DNA from: Clostridia bacterium
Lineage (GTDB): Bacteria > Bacillota_A > Clostridia > Oscillospirales > Butyricicoccaceae
Direction of reading: 5' to 3'
Assembly: GCA_017548175.1 (NCBI GenBank)
Contig: JAFYMZ010000092.1
Span: 1-7,979, forward strand
Length of the DNA: 7,979 bases
The notes under the pieces are model-generated. The model was not told the origin of the DNA. It did no database searches and worked only from the letters and a program-made list of their open reading frames with translations. The translations under genes were made by a program, and so were the position numbers. Below are positions 1 to 5,709 of the stretch, one piece after another. The first letter of the stretch is position 1; every line of letters begins with the position of its first letter.

Positions 1-415
1 ATACCAACGGGGCATTGCATCCAATCACGGCGACCCGGAGCATCTGTGGAGCAAGTTTGGTCTGCAGATGGACGGGTTCCGGGCCGATGTGGCGGCGGCG
101 CTGCGGGGCAGCTATCGGGTGCTGGCCGGCACGTATCCCGACCTTGCAGCGGCTAAGGCGCAGGCGCGGACACTGCTGACGGCAGGCTTTTCCGCCACGG
201 TGCTGGAGCCTTCCGGCAACGAGATCACACTGACCCGCACCGGAACGGTACGGGTCAACACCAGTCTGAACATCCGCAGCGGTCCCGGCACCGGCTACAG
301 CCGTGTCGGAAGTCTGAAAAACGGTGACACGGTGACGCTCATTGACGAGCGTGACGGTTGGGGCGCGCTGCTGCAGGGCGGCTGGGTCAGTCTGGACTAT
401 ATCATCAACGCGTAA
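1..415 (+). CDS. Phage-type peptidoglycan hydrolase (endolysin), C-terminal part, with SPOR-like and SH3 domains
   Basis: The frame is open from the left edge (first full codon at base 2), so the N-terminus and the main catalytic region are missing. 137 residues are visible. Residues 1-35 contain an NHGDPEH motif and an MDGFRADV helix, which look like the tail of the catalytic domain. Residues about 37-68 (SYRVLAGTYPDLAAAKAQAR and following) resemble a SPOR repeat, a fold known to bind glycan strands stripped of stem peptides. Residues about 83-134 form a bacterial SH3 domain with the typical LNIRSGPGTGYSRVGSL core and a GWGALLQGGWVSLDYI end. The protein probably cleaves peptidoglycan at host lysis, with the two C-terminal domains holding it on the wall. 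The adjacent holin gene supports a lysis role. Whether the catalytic part is an amidase or another hydrolase cannot be told from this fragment. A methionine at 68 is internal, not the start. Confidence 0.8.
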   Translation, partial: YQRGIASNHGDPEHLWSKFGLQMDGFRADVAAALRGSYRVLAGTYPDLAAAKAQARTLLTAGFSATVLEPSGNEITLTRTGTVRVNTSLNIRSGPGTGYSRVGSLKNGDTVTLIDERDGWGALLQGGWVSLDYIINA

Positions 416-420
416 GGAGG
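414..420 (+). promoter_or_regulatory. Ribosome binding site of the holin gene, overlapping the hydrolase stop codon
   Basis: AAGGAGG shares two bases with the TAA stop of the upstream hydrolase (413-415) and lies 7 bases before the holin ATG at 428. This tight spacing indicates that the two genes are translated from one message. Confidence 0.85.
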
Positions 421-427
421 AATCACA

Positions 428-697
428 ATGGAGATGTTGGGCATTACTGCCGTGGCGGCCATTACGGTGATCTGCTATCTGGCGGCCGCCGCTGCCAAGG
501 CGCTGGGGCTGCCCGGCAAATGGCTGCCCGTGCTGTGCGGCCTGTGCGGCGGCGTGCTGGGCATGGCTGCCATGTACCTGATGGCAGAGTATCCCGCAGG
601 TGACCTGATCACCGCGGCCGCGGTGGGCATCGTGTCCGGCTTTGCCGCCACCGGTGTGGATCAGGCCATCAAGCAACTGACCGGAAAATCGGAATAA
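428..697 (+). CDS. Phage holin, small three-helix membrane protein (Hol44 / phage_holin_5_2-like)
   Basis: This 89-residue protein would form pores in the cytoplasmic membrane so that the hydrolase encoded just upstream can reach the wall. Three hydrophobic stretches are visible: about residues 4-24, 32-52 and 60-76. The C-terminus is short and polar (QAIKQLTGKSE). The KWLPVLCGLCGGVLG segment and the GIVSGFAATGVDQAIKQ end resemble the Hol44-type holins of Firmicutes phages; this assignment is from memory of the family pattern. The start at 428 is set by a perfect AAGGAGG 7 bases upstream. It is the last gene before a strong terminator, so it probably closes the phage late operon. An alternative is a phage-derived secretion or tailocin-type holin, which sequence alone cannot separate. 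Confidence 0.78.
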   Translation: MEMLGITAVAAITVICYLAAAAAKALGLPGKWLPVLCGLCGGVLGMAAMYLMAEYPAGDLITAAAVGIVSGFAATGVDQAIKQLTGKSE

Positions 698-705
698 TTT
701 TTGGC

Positions 706-743
706 AAAAAGCGCGCTTGGATGTGATCCGAGCGCGCTTTTTT
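706..743 (+). terminator. Strong rho-independent terminator after the lysis cassette
   Basis: The left arm AAAAGCGCGCTTGGA (707-721) pairs with TCCGAGCGCGCTTTT (727-741) across a 5-base loop, with a single G-U wobble. The right arm runs into TTTTTT. It begins 9 bases after the holin stop and isolates the lysis genes from the regulator downstream. Confidence 0.93.
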
Positions 744-786
744 CGCCGTGCAACTGCCGGTTGCTAAAATTTCAAAGGCCGCTTGG

Positions 787-815
787 TTTACTTTCGGGTC
801 AAACTGCGATATACT
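787..815 (+). promoter_or_regulatory. Predicted sigma-A promoter of the membrane XRE regulator
   Basis: The -35 candidate TTTACT (787-792, 4 of 6 consensus bases) and the -10 candidate TATACT (810-815, 5 of 6) are separated by exactly 17 bases. The -10 lies 35 bases before the ATG at 851. Because a strong terminator sits just upstream, the regulator needs its own promoter, which supports this call. No clear operator palindrome was seen around it. Confidence 0.6.
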
Positions 816-836
816 TTAAGCAAAGAAACCGCAAAC

Positions 837-843
837 AAGGAGG
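837..843 (+). promoter_or_regulatory. Ribosome binding site that fixes the start of the XRE regulator
   Basis: AAGGAGG lies 7 bases before the ATG at 851. The reading frame stays open upstream as far as the lysis terminator, but no other start has a comparable site, so 851 is chosen as the true start. Confidence 0.88.
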
Positions 844-850
844 CGAACGT

Positions 851-1822
851 ATGAAACTGGGCAACAATATTTACCTGGTGCGCCAGCGCAAGGGGCTTTC
901 GCAGGGCGATCTGGCCGAAGCACTGGAGGTTTCCCGTCAGTCTGTTTCCAAGTGGGAAACGGGCGGTGCTACCCCCGATCTGGATAAGCTTTTAGCTCTG
1001 TGCGACCTGTTTGGCGTCACGTTGGATGAATTGGTGCGCGGCGAAGTGGCGGAAGAGCCCACCGCGCCCGTGGCAGAAGAAATCTGTAACGCGCCCCCGG
1101 TTGCAGAGACACCTGCTGCGGCACAGCCCGTCTCCGGAGATGGCTCCGGAATGAAAGTTCTGCTGACAGTCATTCTCGCGATTTTGGGCCTGTGGCTGCT
1201 GTTCTCCTTATTTATGTCGCCTTCTTTGTGGCCGGGACTGCTGCTTTTGCTGGTATTGGGCGGATTCGGCTATGCCCTGTGGACACGGTCGAAGGATGAG
1301 CAAGGCGACCCGGAGGCGGAACAGAAGCGGTCAACTTTTAAAACACAGCTTTTGAAAATCATATTGATTTCTTCGGTGATCCTGTTGCCGGTTTTCGGAC
1401 TGGCAAGCTCCCTGCCCGAAGGTCCCGTCTATGCCAAAGCCGACAAGGAATCCACGCTGACCCCGCAGGATTATCCCAGTGTGCGCTTTGATGCCCACGG
1501 CGGCAAAACCAGCGTGTCTTATTCCATCATCAACGAAACCGACGGCATCATATCCTACGATGCCCGTCAGCAGCGGATCGAAGTTCAAAAAGATGGAAAA
1601 TGGTACACGCTGAAGAAACGCACTGAGCCCGACGGGACCTATGCGGGAGAGTTGCTGTCGGGGAAAAGGATGTATCTTCAAATTTTCTGCGACGAGGTGT
1701 ACGGAACGCTGCCGGTGGGCACCTACCGGGTGCTGGTGAAGGTGTACCCCCTCAGCCAATCCGGCAAAGCGCAGTGGATCGCCAGCGAGTTCACCATTGA
1801 GGCTGCATTCAAGCTTTCATAA
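851..1822 (+). CDS. Membrane-anchored XRE-family transcriptional regulator with external Ig-like domain
   Basis: 323 residues. Residues 5-62 are a helix-turn-helix of the Cro/C1 (HTH_3) type with the clostridial signature VSRQSVSKWETGGATPDLDKL. A Pro/Ala/Glu-rich linker follows (about 66-98). Three hydrophobic helices lie at about 101-120, 127-145 and 166-187, with a charged cytoplasmic-looking loop between the second and third. With the DNA-binding domain inside, this odd number puts the C-terminus outside. Residues about 200-318 resemble the bacterial Ig-like domain Big_14: a SYSIINETDGIISYD strand, IEVQKDGKWYTL, and YGTLPVGTYRVLVKV. The protein therefore looks like a one-piece sensor and regulator at the membrane. 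Its ligand and target promoters are unknown. It is transcribed alone and converges on ddl. The family calls for the HTH are firm; the Ig-like call is from pattern memory. Confidence 0.85.
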   Translation: MKLGNNIYLVRQRKGLSQGDLAEALEVSRQSVSKWETGGATPDLDKLLALCDLFGVTLDELVRGEVAEEPTAPVAEEICNAPPVAETPAAAQPVSGDGSGMKVLLTVILAILGLWLLFSLFMSPSLWPGLLLLLVLGGFGYALWTRSKDEQGDPEAEQKRSTFKTQLLKIILISSVILLPVFGLASSLPEGPVYAKADKESTLTPQDYPSVRFDAHGGKTSVSYSIINETDGIISYDARQQRIEVQKDGKWYTLKKRTEPDGTYAGELLSGKRMYLQIFCDEVYGTLPVGTYRVLVKVYPLSQSGKAQWIASEFTIEAAFKLS

Positions 1823-1831
1823 GCAATCTAT

Positions 1832-1874
1832 AAAACAACAACAACCCCTGTGTTCGTTTGAACACAGGGGTTGT
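1832..1874 (-). terminator. Rho-independent terminator between the converging regulator and ddl operon
   Basis: ACAACCCCTGTGTTC (1841-1855) and GAACACAGGGGTTGT (1860-1874) form a perfect 15-bp stem with a GTTT loop. Read on the minus strand, it is followed by TGTTGTTTTATA, so it best serves the ddl transcript, whose stop codon is 14 bases away. On the plus strand the tract after the stem is not T-rich, so it may stop regulator transcripts less efficiently. Confidence 0.88.
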
Positions 1875-1888
1875 ATCGTTCTATGAGA

Positions 1889-3109
1889 TTATCGTTTTGC
1901 ACCTTTGCTGCCCTTGGCACCGCCCAACTGAGCGGTGGACAACAGGTTGGTATCGAAGGAGAAGTGCAGCTGCTTCCGCCGGCGCTGGCGCTTGAGGGCG
2001 ATGCGCACCAGTTCATCCATCAGTGCGGCAAAGCTGAGGCCGCTGGCCTCCCACAGGTAGAAGGACAGGGAGCCGGGGATGGTGTTGATCTCGTTGACGA
2101 AGATCTCGCCGCTGTCACCGTCCATCATACAGTCCACGCGGCAGACACCGGCAGCATTGATGGCGCGGAAGGCATCCACACACATCCGGCGGATCTTCTC
2201 TGCCGTTTCTTCGTCCAGATCGGCAGGCACTTTGCGGGCAAGGCTGCTCATGCCGGCGCTTTCGCCGCCGGATTTGGCACCCTTAGCGCCCTTGCTGCCG
2301 CCGCCCGACTGGTATTTATCGGCATAGGTGAGAAAATCGGTGGCGTTCAGAGGTTCTTCGCAGACGGAGGCACGAGCCTCGTCGGCATCACCCAGCACCG
2401 AGCAGTTGATCTCGCGCAGTTTGGTGATGGCGCGCTCGCAGAGGGCGTATTCGGCATAGCGGAAGGCTTCTTCCAGCGCTTCTTCCAGTGCCTGACGGTT
2501 GCGCGCCTTGCCGATGCCCACGCTGCTGCCCAGATTATAGGGCTTGACGATGACGGGATAGCCGATCTTCTGCTCGATCTCGTCCATGGCGGCATCGGGG
2601 TCAGTATAGTAGGCGCTGCGGCCCACCTTGACGCCGGGCAGGCAGGGCACGCCGGCGATGTTGAACATGGCCTTCATCGCCCATTTATCCATACCGATGG
2701 CGCTGGCGCACACGTCGGGACCGGTGTAGGGCAGTTCCAGTCGCTCGAAATGCGCCTGCATGGTACCGTCTTCGCCGCCGGTGCCGTGGAAGATGGGCAG
2801 CGCCACATCCAGTGTGGCTACCACGCTGCTGCCGAAGGGCTTTTGCTTCTCCAGCACCAGCACGGTCTGATCCTGCTGCTTCATCAGCACCACTTTCTGC
2901 GCGTTTTTCAGCGCAGTGGGGATATCCCGATAGGTCTCCAGCTGCTTCAGATGCTCGCCGGTATAAAACTCACCGGCCTTGCTGACATACACGGGGATGA
3001 CCTGATATTTCGTTTCGTCCATGGCGCCGATGGTCTGCATAGCGGTGATGACGGAGACTTCGTGCTCGACGCTGGCACCGCCGAAAAATACGCCTGCGCG
3101 GATCTTCAT
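1889..3109 (-). CDS. ddl: D-alanine--D-alanine ligase, clostridial type
   Basis: This ATP-grasp enzyme joins two D-alanines (ATP to ADP and phosphate) in the cytoplasm to give the dipeptide used by MurF. The 406 residues show FFGGASVEHEVSV at 8-20 with the substrate-side Glu15, HGTGGEDGTMQ at 108-118, MDKW at 140-143, VKPYNLGSSVGIGKA at 188-202, the loop tyrosine in YADKY (262-266), RVD at 324-326, and the metal ligands Glu340 and Asn342 in VNEINTIPGSL. Two Gly/Ser/Ala/Lys tracts stand out: residues 270-288 in the omega-loop region and 396-406 at the C-terminus. They make it longer than the roughly 300-360 residues usual for Ddl. The start has AAAGGA at 3118-3123, 8 bases upstream. It is the last gene of the operon, 36 bases after murF. 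D-Ala-D-Ala is the default product; D-Ser or D-Lac at the second position is not excluded. Confidence 0.92.
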   Translation of the reverse strand: MKIRAGVFFGGASVEHEVSVITAMQTIGAMDETKYQVIPVYVSKAGEFYTGEHLKQLETYRDIPTALKNAQKVVLMKQQDQTVLVLEKQKPFGSSVVATLDVALPIFHGTGGEDGTMQAHFERLELPYTGPDVCASAIGMDKWAMKAMFNIAGVPCLPGVKVGRSAYYTDPDAAMDEIEQKIGYPVIVKPYNLGSSVGIGKARNRQALEEALEEAFRYAEYALCERAITKLREINCSVLGDADEARASVCEEPLNATDFLTYADKYQSGGGSKGAKGAKSGGESAGMSSLARKVPADLDEETAEKIRRMCVDAFRAINAAGVCRVDCMMDGDSGEIFVNEINTIPGSLSFYLWEASGLSFAALMDELVRIALKRQRRRKQLHFSFDTNLLSTAQLGGAKGSKGAKR

Positions 3110-3145
3110 AGGATCAGTCCTTTCTGTCGGGGGGAATGAAAAAAC

Positions 3146-4774
3146 TTAATAGTTGTCGGTCAAATCGTTGAGCAGCAGCACCATCTTGTCTTCCAGACGG
3201 GCGCTGCGAGCCATAGCCATGGCATCCTGCACGGTGTTGGCACGGAGCACGGCGGCTTCGGCCAGACCGGCGGCCTTGGCGCCGGCTTCGATGGCATCGG
3301 TTCGGGGCTGGCTGCCCACCAGGATCAGCAGGTCGCAGTTGCCGGCGGCCTGCGTGCCCAGCACGCGGTTGTACTCCAGTTCCTTGTCGCCCAGTTCCAC
3401 CAGACCGGGGGTGATGACGATGCGGCCGCCGCGGCACAGGCCCAGGGTCTCCAGCGCAACGGCTGCGCCGGCGGGGTTGGAGTTGTAAGCATCGTCGATG
3501 ATGGTGATATCACCGGCCTGTTTCAGTTCCAGACGGTGGGGTGCGCCCTCCAGCTGGCGGACGGCAGGCACCATGGCCTTCAGGCTGACGCCAAGGCTGT
3601 GTGCCACGGCCACGGCACCGGCAATGTTCTGCACATTGGCGGCACCCAGCAGACGGGTGCGGTATTCTTGCTTGCTGCCGTCGGGGGCGGTGACGGTAAA
3701 GATAGAGCCGCTGCGGCCGATGTGCACGTCGGACACGGCGTAATCCTTGCCGTTCTGACCGTAGGTGACGACATCCTGATCATAGGCGTGCTGCGCGATG
3801 AGCGCGCTGTCAAAGTTGAGGAACACGGGGCCGCGGCCCTTGACGGCATCGGCCAGTTCCAGTTTGGTTTTCACGATATTTTCCACCGAGCCGAAGGTCT
3901 CCAGATGCTGGGGGCCGATGGAGGTGATGATGGCAAGATCGGGGTGCGCCAGCTGGCAGATCTCGGCGATGTCGCCCACGTGACGGGCACCCATCTCGCA
4001 CAGGAAGATCTCGTGGGTGGGGCGCAGACCCTCGCGCACGGCACGGATGACGCCCAAGGTGGTATTGTAATTGCCCGGCGTCATATAGACATTGTATTTT
4101 ACGGACAACAGCTGGTTCAGGAAGTATTTGACGCTGGTTTTGCCGTAACTGCCGGTGATGCCCACGATCTTCAGATTGGGGCTATCCCGCAGGATGCGGT
4201 CGGCCTCGTTATAATAGTGCTGATTGATGGCCTTTTCCATGGGACTGTTGACGGCGCTGTACAGCATCACCAACCAAGGCTGCAGCAGAATTTGCGCGGG
4301 GATGCGCAGCACATACAGTCCGGTGCAGAGGACGAAGAGTGCGCCGGCCAGTTTTCCGCCAAACCAGATGCCGATGAAGCTGAGCACCAGTGCGGTGACC
4401 GTCAGCACATTCCACAGCACCAGCAAAATGCCGGCGGTGACCAGCATACGCTTGACGCGCGGGGTGTAGACCAGCGGCTTTTTGGCCTTGGGCGGACGGT
4501 TGATGAGCACAAACAGGCCCATGCCCAGCACCATCAGCCACCACAGGCGGTCAAACAGCAGGCCGCTGCCGCCCACCATGATCATCAGGGTGGGGACGAT
4601 GCGCTTGGCGCTCCAGTTTTCCCGGCGGTTGGCACGCAGGTAGTTGGTATAGGACAGGCGCTGATAGCCGTTCAGCTGGTACATATGCATGGAGCGCTGC
4701 AGGATGAGCCAAGTGCAGACCACCGGGCCCAGCAAAAAGAGCAGCAGACCCAAAATACGAACGAAGTATTGCAT
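3146..4774 (-). CDS. murF: Membrane-anchored MurF-like UDP-MurNAc-tripeptide--D-Ala-D-Ala ligase
   Basis: 542 residues. The N-terminal ~172 residues are largely hydrophobic, with predicted helices at about 4-24, 60-91 (probably two), 110-135 and 139-170. The Mur ligase region begins near residue 200: P-loop GITGSYGKTS (205-214), TPGNYNTTLGV (232-242), EMGARHVGDI (260-269), ITSIGPQHLETFGS (283-296), a candidate carbamylated lysine at 304, GAANVQNIAGA (377-387), HRLE (413-416), IIDDAYNSNP (425-434) and LVELG (458-462). These fit MurF, which attaches D-Ala-D-Ala to UDP-MurNAc-tripeptide using ATP. The usual soluble N-terminal UDP-substrate domain is not apparent; the membrane region is in its place. 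MurT is less likely, because no four-cysteine zinc ribbon is visible. GGGAGGT (minus strand, 4779-4785) precedes the ATG. It lies 15 bases after the hydrolase gene and 36 before ddl. The substrate could differ from that of canonical MurF. Confidence 0.85.
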   Translation of the reverse strand: MQYFVRILGLLLFLLGPVVCTWLILQRSMHMYQLNGYQRLSYTNYLRANRRENWSAKRIVPTLMIMVGGSGLLFDRLWWLMVLGMGLFVLINRPPKAKKPLVYTPRVKRMLVTAGILLVLWNVLTVTALVLSFIGIWFGGKLAGALFVLCTGLYVLRIPAQILLQPWLVMLYSAVNSPMEKAINQHYYNEADRILRDSPNLKIVGITGSYGKTSVKYFLNQLLSVKYNVYMTPGNYNTTLGVIRAVREGLRPTHEIFLCEMGARHVGDIAEICQLAHPDLAIITSIGPQHLETFGSVENIVKTKLELADAVKGRGPVFLNFDSALIAQHAYDQDVVTYGQNGKDYAVSDVHIGRSGSIFTVTAPDGSKQEYRTRLLGAANVQNIAGAVAVAHSLGVSLKAMVPAVRQLEGAPHRLELKQAGDITIIDDAYNSNPAGAAVALETLGLCRGGRIVITPGLVELGDKELEYNRVLGTQAAGNCDLLILVGSQPRTDAIEAGAKAAGLAEAAVLRANTVQDAMAMARSARLEDKMVLLLNDLTDNY

Positions 4775-4789
4775 CAGGACCTCCCTTTC

Positions 4790-5557
4790 TTACAAAAACG
4801 CTTCCATAACGGCCTTGAACTGGGGCCAGTTGTCGGCATAGGCAAAGTGACCGGCATTTTGGATGACGGCGAGACCGGAGCCGGGGATCTTTTGCTCCAT
4901 GATCTGGCCGTAGAGCACCGGGGTGGCGGTGTCGCGGTCGCCGTACACCAGCAGCACTTCGGCGCGGATGTGGGGCATTTTGTCCTGCAGGTCTACCCGC
5001 AGCACATTGTTCATGGTCTGGCGCATCACGGGTACCGCGGCCTTATAATCGGCGCTGCTGCGCTTGTCGCGCATTTCTTCGTACAGGTCACCGAACAGAG
5101 GCTTGGTGATGGGGTTGGTGCCCAGCACCTTGGCGGTCTTGTACAGAGCCAGTTTGATCTTGGCCTTGGTACTGCGGGGCAGAACCACGCCGGTGGAGCC
5201 CATCAGCACGGCTTTTTCGCAGCGCAGGGGGCAGTTGGCATCGCTCATCAGGCTGAGGGCGATGCGGCCGCCGTGGGAGTGTGCCATCAGGATGGCCTGC
5301 TCTACCTGCAGACGGCGGCAAAACTCCAGCGTGAAGTCGATGTAATCCTGCATGGTCAAGGGCTTGGTGGGCAGGTCGGTGCCGCCCACACCGGGCATAT
5401 CAAAAGCCAGCACCCGATAGCCGCGGCCTTCCAGCAGGTCAAAGATGGGCTGGTACAGTTCCACGGGGGCACCCCAGCCGTGCAAAAACAGCACGGTACG
5501 GTCGCCCGTGCCCTGCTCTATATAATGGACGTTCAATCCATGGATGGTCAGATTCAT
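4790..5557 (-). CDS. Alpha/beta hydrolase, substrate unknown
   Basis: 255 residues of the alpha/beta hydrolase fold with no signal peptide, so probably cytoplasmic. Visible elements are the oxyanion motif HGWG (26-29), the strand-turn AFDMPGVGGTDLP (51-63), the nucleophile elbow AHSHGGR with Ser94, the acid in YGDRDTATP (Asp209 most likely), and the catalytic histidine in NAGHF (His237). The triad is thus complete. The lid region (about 125-185) is basic and helical. The start at 5557 is chosen over an in-frame ATG at 5593 because AGAGGTGA sits 4 bases before 5557, whereas the upstream ATG lies close to the promoter and has no such site. It is first in an operon with murF and ddl. A role in cell-envelope metabolism is suggested by context only. 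The fold also covers esterases, haloperoxidases and C-C hydrolases. Confidence 0.85.
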   Translation of the reverse strand: MNLTIHGLNVHYIEQGTGDRTVLFLHGWGAPVELYQPIFDLLEGRGYRVLAFDMPGVGGTDLPTKPLTMQDYIDFTLEFCRRLQVEQAILMAHSHGGRIALSLMSDANCPLRCEKAVLMGSTGVVLPRSTKAKIKLALYKTAKVLGTNPITKPLFGDLYEEMRDKRSSADYKAAVPVMRQTMNNVLRVDLQDKMPHIRAEVLLVYGDRDTATPVLYGQIMEQKIPGSGLAVIQNAGHFAYADNWPQFKAVMEAFL

Positions 5558-5561
5558 ACCG

Positions 5562-5569
5562 TCACCTCT
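5562..5569 (-). promoter_or_regulatory. Ribosome binding site that decides the hydrolase start
   Basis: Read on the minus strand, AGAGGTGA lies 4 bases upstream of the ATG at 5557, placing its GG core about 7 bases away. It favours this start over the in-frame ATG 12 codons upstream at 5593. Confidence 0.75.
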
Positions 5570-5614
5570 TATCAGGTCGTTGCATTCTATCAATACACAT
5601 AAGAATTCAATGAT

Positions 5615-5643
5615 ATTCTATCACGATATACCCGTCACCGCAA
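5615..5643 (-). promoter_or_regulatory. Predicted promoter of the hydrolase-murF-ddl operon
   Basis: On the minus strand, -35 TTGCGG (5638-5643) and -10 TAGAAT (5615-5620) are 17 bases apart, and the -10 carries an upstream TG (TGATAGAAT), the extended -10 form. It lies just after the trk terminator, where a new promoter is expected, and 57 bases before the chosen ATG. A short inverted repeat, TCACC-gcaa-GGTGA (5635-5648), covers the -35, and a second TGATAGAAT lies 31 bases downstream at 5584-5592. Confidence 0.65.
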
Positions 5644-5670
5644 GGTGAAATTTGCCGATGCGGGCACAAG

Positions 5671-5703
5671 AAAAAACATCCTGTGGCGTGCACAGGATGT
5701 TTT
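5671..5703 (-). terminator. Rho-independent terminator of the trkA-trkH operon
   Basis: AAAACATCCTGTG (5673-5685) and CACAGGATGTTTT (5691-5703) form a perfect 13-bp stem with a 5-base loop. On the minus strand the stem is followed by TTCTTG, continuing the T-run that ends the stem. It begins 6 bases after the trkH stop codon. Confidence 0.9.
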
Positions 5704-5709
5704 GCTTCT

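Noticed and set aside
347..357. GAGCGTGACGG shared by the lysis hydrolase and the right edge (7969-7979, minus strand)
   Set aside because: Both copies encode Glu-Arg-Asp-Gly within unrelated genes; 11 bases in coding sequence is best taken as chance, not an attachment site.
701..850. Extension of the XRE regulator frame upstream of 851
   Set aside because: The extension would run through the lysis terminator and the promoter; the AAGGAGG at 837-843 and the helix-turn-helix beginning right after 851 show the true start.
1835..1846. AACAACAACAAC triplet run as a possible repeat element
   Set aside because: Only about four short units, explained as the U-rich tract and stem base of the terminator read from the other strand.
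1828..2016. 62-codon minus-strand frame overlapping the end of ddl and the terminator
   Set aside because: It runs through the perfect terminator hairpin and overlaps ddl in another frame; no support for a product.
1871..3139. 422-codon open frame on the plus strand opposite ddl
   Set aside because: It is the antisense shadow of a GC-rich gene; its His/Ala/Gly-rich product matches no family, it has no ribosome binding site, and ddl on the other strand has all its motifs.
5558..5593. Upstream in-frame ATG (5593) for the hydrolase, adding 12 residues
   Set aside because: It lies close to the promoter and has no ribosome binding site, whereas 5557 has one and begins at the first conserved strand.
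3536..5602. 688-codon open frame on the plus strand opposite murF and the hydrolase
   Set aside because: It crosses two well-supported minus-strand genes and their intergenic gap, is rich in His, Gln, Ala and Gly, and has no start signal. Codon bias of the real genes removes stops from this frame.
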